Source of the DNA: Methanofollis ethanolicus
GTDB taxonomy: Archaea; Halobacteriota; Methanomicrobia; Methanomicrobiales; Methanofollaceae
Reading direction: 5' to 3'
DNA length: 64,000 nucleotides
NCBI RefSeq assembly: GCF_001571385.1
Contig: NZ_BCNW01000001.1
Coordinates: 1,054,001 to 1,118,000 of the forward strand
In this document: positions 8,439 to 16,012 of the stretch, one piece after another
Numbering within the stretch: the first letter of the stretch is position 1
How the letters are laid out: every line of letters begins with the position of its first letter
The notes under the pieces: model-generated
What the model saw: the letters and a program-made list of their open reading frames with translations, nothing else
Told to the model about the DNA's origin: nothing
Databases searched by the model: none
Position numbers and translations under genes: made by a program

Positions 8439-8837
8439 TCAGATGGCGTGGTAATGCGCCGCCTTTACCGCCTCCACCACGACCGGGTGGCAGATGGAAC
8501 CGATCTCCACCGACTTCGCCATGGAGTTGCCGCAGTAACTGACCTGCACCCGGGCGGAGAGGCGCTCGCGCTCCTCGTAGTAGACCGGGTGGATATAGTC
8601 GATCACCCGCTTCATGTTGATGTTTACCGAGAGCACCCTGACGATGATCCCGACATCCCCGGCCGAGAGATCTTCAAGGTCGACGCTCGTGAGAAAGAGG
8701 TGGGTGTCGGGACCCGGTTCGAGCGCTGCGACGGAAACGACATTGTTCGTGCTCTGCAGCTCGATGGTCCGTGGTTTTCCCTGTTTGAGTTCGGATATGA
8801 CCCCACCCGCTATCCCTGTCAATGCAGTCATTTTCAT
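8439..8837 (-). CDS. DUF473 family protein
   Basis: 132 residues, full length for the archaeal DUF473 family (opens MKMTALTGIAGGVISEL; contains FLTSVDLEDLSAGDVGIIVRV). The function is unknown. It follows the PAC2-type gene by six bases, and its Shine-Dalgarno GGGTGAT overlaps that gene's stop region, so the two are probably translated from one mRNA. The C-terminal part has a CGNSMAKSVEIG stretch, a Cys/His-containing strand and helix. Assigned from recall of the family's characteristic start. Confidence 0.75.
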   Translation of the reverse strand: MKMTALTGIAGGVISELKQGKPRTIELQSTNNVVSVAALEPGPDTHLFLTSVDLEDLSAGDVGIIVRVLSVNINMKRVIDYIHPVYYEERERLSARVQVSYCGNSMAKSVEIGSICHPVVVEAVKAAHYHAI

Positions 8838-8843
8838 CGTGCA

Positions 8844-9566
8844 TCACCCGTACATCGGAAGGTTCTCTTTTTTCTGGGGCGTTTCGGTGCTCTGGACCTC
8901 TTCGGCGAGTTTGTGCATCGTCGCCTCGATCTCGGCCGCCTGTTCGAGGAGAGGTTCGATATCGACGTCCAGCCCGTACAGGGTGTTGAGCACCTTCAGC
9001 GTCGCCGCCGCCGAGCGGGGGTCGGGGGTGTTCACCGTCTCGCCGAGGAACCCGTAGCCAGGGAGATTCCTGATCTTGCACTCGGTGAGGATGCTCCCCG
9101 CGATCCCGGAGATGCTCCCCATCGGGAGGATGACAGTCTCGTCCCTGATCCTCTCAAGCATCTCTTCCCGGGTGGCGACGCCGAAGACCCTCTTCTCCGG
9201 TTCGTTGGTGACGATGCCCGCGATGGTGATCACCTCCCTGACCGGGTACCCGGCGAGCCATTCGATGATCCCGTTTGCGACTTCATAGCAGATCATCGGG
9301 TGGATCGGGATGTCGGCGACGATGGCCGCCGTCTCCGCCTTCTCGTAGATCCTGACCGGGACATTGATGACGCCCTTGGCCATCATGGCGACAGGCGGGA
9401 AATATTTGCTCGTGATGTTCCCGATCTGCTCGAACTCCATCTGCTCCACGAGATATTGCAGGGCAATGCTCCCGACGAGTCCACTGCCCGGAAAGCCCAT
9501 GAGGACCAGAGGATTTTCGCCGCTCAGGGGCTTTGAAGTGATTTTTATCTCCGGTTCGGCCGACAT
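8844..9566 (-). CDS. Proteasome assembly chaperone family protein (PAC2-like)
   Basis: About 241 residues from the ATG at 9566 (ATGATG at 9569/9566; GTG at 9581 is a longer option). Family features are the early LVLMGFPGSGLVGSIALQYL segment, DIPIHP, ITIAGIV and the GYGFLGETVN region followed by an alpha-helical tail. Archaeal relatives (PbaB-type) help to assemble proteasomes, or act as general ATP-grasp-like chaperone scaffolds. The ATG at 9566 is 26 bases from the centre of TATA-like CTTTATGTA on the minus strand, and no Shine-Dalgarno is present, so it is probably leaderless. It forms an operon with DUF473 downstream. Confidence 0.88.
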   Translation of the reverse strand: MSAEPEIKITSKPLSGENPLVLMGFPGSGLVGSIALQYLVEQMEFEQIGNITSKYFPPVAMMAKGVINVPVRIYEKAETAAIVADIPIHPMICYEVANGIIEWLAGYPVREVITIAGIVTNEPEKRVFGVATREEMLERIRDETVILPMGSISGIAGSILTECKIRNLPGYGFLGETVNTPDPRSAAATLKVLNTLYGLDVDIEPLLEQAAEIEATMHKLAEEVQSTETPQKKENLPMYG

Positions 9567-9601
9567 CATCTTAAGATACACAGTCGACTACATAAAGTAC
9601 T
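9567..9601. promoter_or_regulatory. Interlocked divergent promoters
   Basis: A gap of about 35 bases holds TTAAGATA (9571-9578), 27 bases before the plus-strand ATG at 9602, and TACATAAA (9589-9596), read on the minus strand about 26 bases before the ATG at 9566. Each TATA box lies close to the other gene's start site, so both promoters cannot easily be occupied at once. Confidence 0.5.
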
Positions 9602-9913
9602 ATGCAGGAATATCCGATTAAGCGGGGGTTTAAGGACGGGCTTGGCGAGCGGATGGTCGCCTCCCTCTCGGAGTGCTTCGGCGTGGAGCCTTCGGAGACG
9701 GCAGGCACGTACACCATCTCGTACGGCGCCCTGAAGATGCTCGCCGTCTCCCTCGGCCCGAAGGGGAGCACGGTCCTTGTGGACACGGAGTCAGACCTTG
9801 CCGCGGACGACGAGACGATCCTGGATACGAACCGCCGGTTCAGGAAGTACCTCGATGTGGTGACCGGGTACACCTCGAAAGAAAGGGCGAAGAAGATGCA
9901 GAAGGCTGATTGA
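9602..9913 (+). CDS. DUF5611 family protein
   Basis: 103 residues. It begins MQEYPIKRGFKDGL and ends in a helix rich in Lys/Glu (YTSKERAKKMQKAD), matching the small archaeal DUF5611 family as I recall it. The function is unknown. It is predicted to be soluble, with a TBP/PUB-like alpha/beta profile. The ATG at 9602 lacks a Shine-Dalgarno and is 27 bases from TTAAGATA, so it is probably leaderless. A T6 tract (about 9923-9928) follows the stop. The gene is monocistronic and divergent from the PAC2-like gene. Confidence 0.7.
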   Translation: MQEYPIKRGFKDGLGERMVASLSECFGVEPSETAGTYTISYGALKMLAVSLGPKGSTVLVDTESDLAADDETILDTNRRFRKYLDVVTGYTSKERAKKMQKAD

Positions 9914-9961
9914 ACAGAATACTTTTTTCCGCCGGCTTCATGCAAAATGGGGAGTGATTGA

Positions 9962-10642
9962 TCACTCCTTCCGGTTTCTCCCGATGTAAAATCCGGTGAT
10001 ACATGCAATGACGACGAGCGATAGCGCCGCCGCCGTCCAGATGATCGTGTTCAGGTCGCCGGGTGATTCAACGACCGGTCCGGCGGTGCCGAGGGGTCCG
10101 GGGGTCTGAACTCCCGCGGTGGCGGCAGGGGCCGGGGGCAGGGTCGCCGTGGTGGCGGCGGCCTCGAGGGCCGGTGCCGTGGTGATGGCGACCTGCGGGG
10201 AGGAGGGAGCACCGCCTGCGCCGCCGCCACCCGGACTGCCGCCGGGGCCGCCCGGCGTGGTGCCGCCGCCTGCCTGTACGCTCAGGTCAATGTTTCCGAG
10301 TTCGCCGGATCTGAAGACTGCGGTTTTTGCAGCTTTATTCCCGTTCACGGTGAAGGTGATGGTCTTGCCGATCGCATCCCCTCCGCCCTTGACGACAAGG
10401 CGGTCGTCGTCTATTTCAACTCCACCATAAACCCCTGTCCTGTCCGTAGTGAGTTTGCCGTACGATGTACCGTCGATAAATGCTTCGATCACTGTTCCTA
10501 CAGGTGCCGGGTTTCCGTTGATGGTTAACGTCCCGCTGAACTCCTGAGGGACGACCGGTGTTTCGTTGGCTGCTACGACGGTGCCGATCAGGGCTGCCAT
10601 CGCGAGGATGAGCACGGTGATTGCTGTTCTGCCTTTCATCAT
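9962..10642 (-). CDS. Secreted, membrane-anchored protein with Ig-like domain and Gly/Pro-rich linker
   Basis: 226 residues. Signal peptide (1-25); a compact beta domain (about 30-125; PVGTVIEAFIDGTSYGKLTT, VYGGVEIDDDRLVV), typical of methanogen surface proteins that hold an Ig-like carrier domain; a low-complexity Gly/Pro/Ala/Thr linker (about 127-195); and one C-terminal helix ending GRNRKE, consistent with anchoring in the membrane. GAGGG precedes the ATGATG start (10642/10639). It is the last gene of the three-gene surface-protein operon 15468-9962, 15 bases after the 1,185-residue protein. Confidence 0.8.
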   Translation of the reverse strand: MMKGRTAITVLILAMAALIGTVVAANETPVVPQEFSGTLTINGNPAPVGTVIEAFIDGTSYGKLTTDRTGVYGGVEIDDDRLVVKGGGDAIGKTITFTVNGNKAAKTAVFRSGELGNIDLSVQAGGGTTPGGPGGSPGGGGAGGAPSSPQVAITTAPALEAAATTATLPPAPAATAGVQTPGPLGTAGPVVESPGDLNTIIWTAAALSLVVIACITGFYIGRNRKE

Positions 10643-10657
10643 ATTCCCTCAAAAATT

Positions 10658-13600
10658 TTAGATGCTGATGGCGGCCAGAGTGCCGCCGGTCCGCATGAAG
10701 AGCCAGTATCCCTCTCCGGGGTTGAGATCTCTCTCGTCTGTGTGCGCTCCGCTGCCACCGTTGATGATCGAGGATTCGTAGGCCTGGTCCCTGGCATCAA
10801 GGCCGATGAGGATTGCCCATGCCTCTTTCACCGATACGAGTGCGTCCTTTGCGGGTGCCGGGCTGATGTCAGAGAAGCCGATGGCGTTCCATCCCGGTAC
10901 GAGGTTCTTTGTCGGGGCGGTTACGGGTTTGAGGGAGTCGAAAGTGAGCACGACGGTTGCAGTGCTGTTAGAGTAGATCCAGATACCATCGAGAGGTCTG
11001 ATCTGCGTGCTGGTCTTGAGGGCTTCCCAGCCGTTCGTACCGTCATAGCCGAAGATCGAGTGACCGGCACAGTCGACGCCGCTGAAGACGGTGACGGTGT
11101 CGTTGCCGGGCGCGAGGGTCCTCGGGGTGGAGACGAAGTTCCAGCCCTTGTGGAGGGTGAGGGCCATGCCCTCATCGCTTCCCGGGAGTCCGGTGAGCCT
11201 GATCGCGTCGATGCTGCCGAGCTGCTTCTCGGCGGGGACAGAAGGCCCGACGAGTTTGAGAGGCCAGTCCCCTTCTTCGAGTGGTCGGCCGCCAATCTCG
11301 TTGGCGAGGATGTAGCCGTTGTTGCGCTTCACGTCGGCACTCTGGAGCTCGACGTTTCTGTCGTCGGCTGTGCCTGCGATGCCGTCTGGGCCGTAGTCGA
11401 TGAGGACGATGGTATAGCCGGCGTCGGCGAGGTCGTCGCGGTATGCCCCGGCCCCGTGCGACTGGCAGTCGTCGACCCAGCCGCAGAGGAGCCAGAGGGG
11501 CATGCCCGACCAGGTCTTCCCGCCGTCGGTCCACTCGGCCCGGTGGATGCCGCCGCTGCACTCGACGCCGTGCTCGTAGTAGGTCCGGCTCATCTCTTCA
11601 GCGATAGCACCATTGAGGGTGAGAGTCCAGTCCTCTCTGGGTGCAGGCAGGATCTCGATAGTGTCGACCTTTGCAACTGAGATCCCGGCCACTGAGGGTT
11701 TCTTCTCGTAGTAGTGCCAGTAGCGTGCCGGGAGGCACTCGTGCATGTCCCAGTTGCCGAAGATCCCGTCCGGGGCCATGAAGAAGAGACGGGGGCCTTC
11801 GCGGTATGCCGGGACTTCACCCTGATAGTCGGTCCACCAGGCGAGGATGGCCTCCCCCTGCCTGGTCGCAGGAGTGTAGACTGAAGAGTACGGGAGGGCT
11901 CCGGTGTATCCGTCTGTGGCGGTGAACGTGATCTCGTTGCCTTCTTCCGCACCGCCGACGAGGCTGCAGAGGTCGCGCACGGAGGTGCCTTTCACGACTT
12001 CGTTGATCTTGCCCGGGTTGGCGTTGACTGTCTCTTCGGCATCCCAGAAGTCGTAGGGTTTGCCCGGGTGGGTCTCGTTCCACGCGTCACTGAAGACCGG
12101 GCCCTGGAAGTGGAGTTCGGTGCCGTTCTCTCCGCCGTAGACAGGGAGGTTCTTCTTCATCCACCGCACGGTGACGGTGGTTTCATCGGCGATGGTCCTC
12201 CCATCTTCTGCATACTTGACGATCCTGATCTTCGGAAGATCGGCGAGGGCGAGGACGGTGACGCTCGCGGTGCCCTGCACCCCCTCGCTCTCTGCGGTGA
12301 GGATCGTGGTGCCGCCGGCGAGGGCCTTGAAGTATCCGGTGGCGTTCACGCTTCCGACGGTGGTGTTGCTGCTCGTCCAGGTGAAGACGAGGTCTTCGAT
12401 CGCCTCGCCGGTGTCGTCATACCCTGCGGCCGAGAACTGGAAGATCTCTTTCTCTTCAAGTTCGATGTCGGCCGGGGTGACGGTGACGGTGGTGGGTGCA
12501 GGTCCTGTGATCTCGCCGTCCTTCCACTCGCCCATCATCGGGTAATCGTCCTTGTAGGCGCCAAAGGACATCGGTGTGTCGCCGATGCCGTTTTTGTCGG
12601 CGTCGATGCCGGTGTACCCGCTGTAGTGGTTCCCGACGTAGCCCGTGTACTCGCCGCCGCGGTAGGTGTAGGTCACCTCTTCGGGGGAGTGGTAGGTGTT
12701 GCCGGTCAGGATCTCAACAGGACCGAGGAAGGCGTTGGCCCAGACGATGTTGTCTTTCGGTGTGTCTTTGATGCAGATCTCTTTATCGATGTTTTTCTCG
12801 CAGGTGTTGTTGAAGACGAGGTTGCCGGAGACGGTGTCCCTGAGGCTGAGGCCGCGCTTGGTGTTCTCGTGGCAGGAGTTCTCTTCGACGGTGTTGCCGG
12901 TGGCGTCGCCGCCGAGGTGGATGCCGTTGTAGCAACCGGCGCAGTCGTTCTTCCTGACGATGCAGTTGTCGAAGCCGACGATCTCAATGCCTGCGACGTG
13001 CTCGTCGGTCGGGCCGCGGACGGAGAAGCCTTCAATGGTCACGCCGTCGGCGTCGACGTCGAAAACCGGTTTGTCGGAGGTCGCGGCCGTGACGGTCACG
13101 GCGCCGGCGCCGTTTTCAGTGCTGATGACGAGATGTTTGTTCACCAGCACGTTCTCGGTGTAGGCGCCGTCTCTGACGACGATAGTGTCGCCACCATTCG
13201 AGGCTGCGACTGCATCAGAGATGCTGGTGTAGATGCCTTCGCCGCCGTCGTCGTCGACGTACCGCGTCTGCGGTTCGGGCGGCGGTGCGTAGGCGTCATG
13301 CGCCGACATTAACGGTGCATAATCGGTGCCCAGGCCGTTGGGGAGGGCGTACGGGGTGTCGATGACGCCGTCGTTGTTGGTGTCGTCGCCGGTGTAGTCG
13401 GACCAGAAGTTGCCGAGGTAGCCGGTGTGAGTGGCGCTGTTGTAGGTGTAGGTGATGGGGGTGGAGTTCCAGATCTGGGCTGGTGATGTGGTTGAAATCA
13501 CATCTGCGGCTTTGTCGATGAAGTCATTGAGATAGACTCTGTTGTCGCCGCCGGACTTGTAAAATTCAAGCCCTGCTGTGGAAGAGGAGCTGAATGTATT

Positions 13601-14215
13601 ATTGACGATGGTGTTGTTTGAAGAAGTTGGACGTGAGATGGATAATCCGACTCCTTTATTCTTTATGAATAGATTATCTGAGATTGTACAACTATTTGCA
13701 TAATTAATGGTCATTGCAGAATATTTACCTGTGGTATTTTTGACGACGTTGTGCGAGAATATGGTGTTATTAGCACCAATATTGATTCCGCTAGGGGCTG
13801 TAAGTCCATCAAAGACACAATGTGTAATTACCGAGTCGGAACAGGGTCCAATATTATAATCAATAAAAATCCCAGATGTACTGTTGGTCACCAATACGCC
13901 CTCAATCCGCGTTCCGGTTGCGTCTGCTGAGGAATGCCCGAGTCCAAAACCAATCAATTCACTCCCTCTGCAGTCGACAGTCACCAGATCGGCGCCCTCG
14001 CCAATGATAGATAGGTGAGGTTTCTGTACTTGAAATTCTGAGTAGGTGCCGTTGTAAAGGAAGATCGTGTCTCCTGGCTGAGTATCTACGGCCCCAGTAA
14101 TACTTGTGTAATCATTAATGTCGTCGCCGCTATGGAGGTACCATGTCGTCGCCGCTGTCGGTGTTATGAGGAGAGCAAGCAGAATAAGGTAGAAAATTCC
14201 AATCGATTTTTTCAT
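10658..14215 (-). CDS. Giant secreted multidomain protein: two NosD-type beta-helices, BIG2, WDMHE domain, C-terminal GWNFVS module
   Basis: 1,185 residues. Signal peptide (about 1-24, ITPTAATTW); two right-handed beta-helix blocks of the NosD/pectate-lyase type (about 25-290 and 310-560), each ending in GNxWSDYTG/GNHYSGYTG; a BIG2-like Ig domain (about 570-660); and the domain shared with its two neighbours (about 665-850; GNWDMHECLP). Then comes a stretch with ADVKRNNGYILANEIGG...WPLKLVGP (about 850-1020), recalling the fold of molybdopterin-oxidoreductase (sulfite-oxidase-like) domains. The shared C-terminal module covers about 1025-1185. The ATG at 14215 is chosen because GGTGAT lies just upstream. 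Probably a cell-surface carbohydrate-binding or structural protein. Confidence 0.88.
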   Translation of the reverse strand: MKKSIGIFYLILLALLITPTAATTWYLHSGDDINDYTSITGAVDTQPGDTIFLYNGTYSEFQVQKPHLSIIGEGADLVTVDCRGSELIGFGLGHSSADATGTRIEGVLVTNSTSGIFIDYNIGPCSDSVITHCVFDGLTAPSGINIGANNTIFSHNVVKNTTGKYSAMTINYANSCTISDNLFIKNKGVGLSISRPTSSNNTIVNNTFSSSSTAGLEFYKSGGDNRVYLNDFIDKAADVISTTSPAQIWNSTPITYTYNSATHTGYLGNFWSDYTGDDTNNDGVIDTPYALPNGLGTDYAPLMSAHDAYAPPPEPQTRYVDDDGGEGIYTSISDAVAASNGGDTIVVRDGAYTENVLVNKHLVISTENGAGAVTVTAATSDKPVFDVDADGVTIEGFSVRGPTDEHVAGIEIVGFDNCIVRKNDCAGCYNGIHLGGDATGNTVEENSCHENTKRGLSLRDTVSGNLVFNNTCEKNIDKEICIKDTPKDNIVWANAFLGPVEILTGNTYHSPEEVTYTYRGGEYTGYVGNHYSGYTGIDADKNGIGDTPMSFGAYKDDYPMMGEWKDGEITGPAPTTVTVTPADIELEEKEIFQFSAAGYDDTGEAIEDLVFTWTSSNTTVGSVNATGYFKALAGGTTILTAESEGVQGTASVTVLALADLPKIRIVKYAEDGRTIADETTVTVRWMKKNLPVYGGENGTELHFQGPVFSDAWNETHPGKPYDFWDAEETVNANPGKINEVVKGTSVRDLCSLVGGAEEGNEITFTATDGYTGALPYSSVYTPATRQGEAILAWWTDYQGEVPAYREGPRLFFMAPDGIFGNWDMHECLPARYWHYYEKKPSVAGISVAKVDTIEILPAPREDWTLTLNGAIAEEMSRTYYEHGVECSGGIHRAEWTDGGKTWSGMPLWLLCGWVDDCQSHGAGAYRDDLADAGYTIVLIDYGPDGIAGTADDRNVELQSADVKRNNGYILANEIGGRPLEEGDWPLKLVGPSVPAEKQLGSIDAIRLTGLPGSDEGMALTLHKGWNFVSTPRTLAPGNDTVTVFSGVDCAGHSIFGYDGTNGWEALKTSTQIRPLDGIWIYSNSTATVVLTFDSLKPVTAPTKNLVPGWNAIGFSDISPAPAKDALVSVKEAWAILIGLDARDQAYESSIINGGSGAHTDERDLNPGEGYWLFMRTGGTLAAISI

Positions 14216-14244
14216 AATAATCACCATAGAAAAGAAAAAAAGGG

Positions 14245-15468
14245 TTAGTTGGTGTGGTGATGGGTCACCACGAGCTTTACGTAGTCGGTCGCAAGAATTG
14301 ATACGTCTCTGTCGACAATACCCTTCTGCTTCACGAGCACGGTGACGTCACCGTTAATGATGTAGTCGCTGATGCTTGAGGTGATGTCGCCCGTGAGCGA
14401 GATTTCGGTGCCGCTGGTGCTCTCTTGCAGGAGTTCGTAGGTGCTGCCGTCCCAGATATAGAGTTCAGCACCGTTCGTCCCACCAGGGTGTGTGCCGGTA
14501 CCGTTCCACGTGACGGCGAGTTTCTCGATGTTGGCAGCGTCCTCGGTGACGTTGAAGACGAAGCGCTGGGCGGCGTACTCGCCATCGTCCACACTGAGGG
14601 TATACTCGGAGGTGCCATCGTCAACGGCGATCTTCGAGGTATCGACGGTGGTGCCGCTCGGGTCGTTCAGGCCCGGGGAGGCGCCGACGCCGCCCTTGTA
14701 CGCATACTCGACGGTGTCGCCGCCGGTGGCGAAGTCATAGCGGTGCGGGGGGTAGATGTCGATGTTGGTGACCTGCTTCACCGAGAGGCCCTTTGCAGAG
14801 GGGTACGCTTTGTAGTTGTCATTCTTGTCGTACCAGTACTTCCAGTACCAGGACGGCAGAGACTCGTGCATGTCCCAGTTGGTGAAATTGTTGTCGGTCG
14901 CATCGTAGAAGTAGAGACGCATGCCGTCGCTCCAGGTCGGAACATCGCCATAGACGGAGTCCCACCAGGTCAGCACCAGTTCGCCGAGTTCTGAGGGCGG
15001 GTTGTTGACGTGGGTGGCGTTGAACCACGTGGTGTAGGTCTTGGTGCCAACGCTCGTGATCGCGATCTCGTCGCCGGCGCTCATGCTGCCAACCTCGCTG
15101 ACAATGTCGCGGATCAAGGTGCCGTTGTGGCCGCCGTAACTGACGAGGTTGACTCCCACCTCGTCCTCGTCCCAGATGTTGTAGTCGCTCTCGTTAAAAC
15201 CTGCGGCGATCCACTCGTCCAGAAACACCGGGCCCTGCATGTAGATGTCGCCGTTGCTTACGACATCGTCGTACTGGCTCCTAAGATACGTATAGGTAAG
15301 GTTCTCCGACTGGTCGATCGCGGAGTAGTTGTTGTCGCAGTACTTGGCCACGATGACGTTTGTCGTTCCTGCTGCCGCTGCCGGCATGACCAGCACCGCG
15401 AGGGCGATGCACAGGCAGAGAACTGCCATTGGCACTTTTATTCGTGTAATCATACTTCTAAGGGTCAT
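14245..15468 (-). CDS. Secreted WDMHE-domain protein, smallest of three paralogues
   Basis: 407 residues. Signal peptide (1-34, ending MPAAAA), the shared domain (about 35-245; QGPVFLDEW, LVLTWWDSVYG, NWDMHESLPSWYWKYW), then a beta-sandwich-like C-terminal region (about 260-407) rich in Thr/Ser/Asp that ends HHHTN without a membrane helix. I know no biochemical function. It is first in an operon with the 1,185- and 226-residue proteins (gaps of 29 and 15 bases). The start at 15468 has AGGAAAGG six bases upstream. ACTTATAG near 15519-15526 is a likely TATA box, and a TGTCGTT/AACGACA hairpin (15482-15497) lies in the leader. Confidence 0.85.
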   Translation of the reverse strand: MTLRSMITRIKVPMAVLCLCIALAVLVMPAAAAGTTNVIVAKYCDNNYSAIDQSENLTYTYLRSQYDDVVSNGDIYMQGPVFLDEWIAAGFNESDYNIWDEDEVGVNLVSYGGHNGTLIRDIVSEVGSMSAGDEIAITSVGTKTYTTWFNATHVNNPPSELGELVLTWWDSVYGDVPTWSDGMRLYFYDATDNNFTNWDMHESLPSWYWKYWYDKNDNYKAYPSAKGLSVKQVTNIDIYPPHRYDFATGGDTVEYAYKGGVGASPGLNDPSGTTVDTSKIAVDDGTSEYTLSVDDGEYAAQRFVFNVTEDAANIEKLAVTWNGTGTHPGGTNGAELYIWDGSTYELLQESTSGTEISLTGDITSSISDYIINGDVTVLVKQKGIVDRDVSILATDYVKLVVTHHHTN

Positions 15469-15616
15469 TTTTTTCCTTTCCTGTCGTTTTAACGACAATG
15501 AATACTCGATCAAGACCACTATAAGTCTCTTTTGATGAAAATGTAAAAAATATTAAGCAAACTATGTTGATGTCATTGACAGATATGCACGATTTTTGCT
15601 GGGGAAATCCCGGAAA

Positions 15617-15638
15617 ATATCGTATATATACGCGATAT
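15617..15638. promoter_or_regulatory. AT-rich palindrome, possible operator or extra promoter
   Basis: CGTATATATACG (15621-15632) is a perfect 12-base palindrome nested in ATATCG...CGATAT arms (15617-15622 and 15633-15638). It lies 150 bases upstream of the 407-residue protein start, beyond that gene's likely TATA box. It may bind a dimeric regulator or TBP in either orientation. Confidence 0.3.
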
Positions 15639-15983
15639 CTCTCTGTTATCTCTACATTGGGTTTAAATTTCTCTATTTGTGGGATCAAAGTGGTCCATTT
15701 CCACGTTTTGGCTCCTATTATAGGAAAAAATGAGAATATAATCGAATCTGTATTCTGCGCACACTATCCTGTGCCGAGGTCCCCGCGAAGGTGCTGTTGC
15801 CCTTCATATGGGGCCAGTAGCCCCGGCCGGGGAAAGTAGTGCCCGGTGTCCGTGAACCCGGCCGCTTTTCAGGTCTTCTCCGGCGGAAGAGAGGAGTATA
15901 TTTTTCGAAATATTGGAGAAACCGATCGAGCCCTGCATATTTCGTGCTCAAAATATTTTGTGATAAGATACGCGAAATGTTTT

Positions 15984-16001
15984 GGGGATTAAAAAATCCC
16001 C
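15984..16001 (-). terminator. Hairpin/oligo-U terminator of the 1,519-residue protein gene
   Basis: Arms GGGGATT/AATCCCC around four bases, starting 12 bases after the stop codon at 16013. The minus-strand RNA carries six U within the stem-loop. In archaea the U tract matters more than the hairpin, so this is a plausible but not certain terminator. Confidence 0.4.
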
Positions 16002-16012
16002 GCCAGACCTGT

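Larger units (their letters stand above)
15469..16012. other. AT-rich intergenic region with promoter and palindrome
   Basis: 545 bases between two surface-protein genes on the minus strand. The half nearer 15.5 kb is AT-rich, unlike the surrounding coding DNA, and holds the putative TATA box of the downstream gene (about 15519-15526) and the palindrome CGTATATATACG (15621-15632). The half nearer 16 kb holds the terminator hairpin of the upstream gene. Short frames on both strands lack domain features and are not called. Confidence 0.5.

Noticed and set aside
12068-13312. Long plus-strand frame inside the giant surface gene
   Set aside because: Antisense of a well-supported multidomain protein; repetitive Val/Gly/Asp composition from GC-rich third positions.
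10658-14215. True NosD copper-insertion protein
   Set aside because: NosD-type beta-helix repeats are generic. The protein is a large multidomain surface protein, and no nitrous-oxide genes are nearby.
15458-15839. Short frames on both strands in the AT-rich gap
   Set aside because: No ribosome-binding site, no domain features, and the region holds promoter-like elements and a palindrome.
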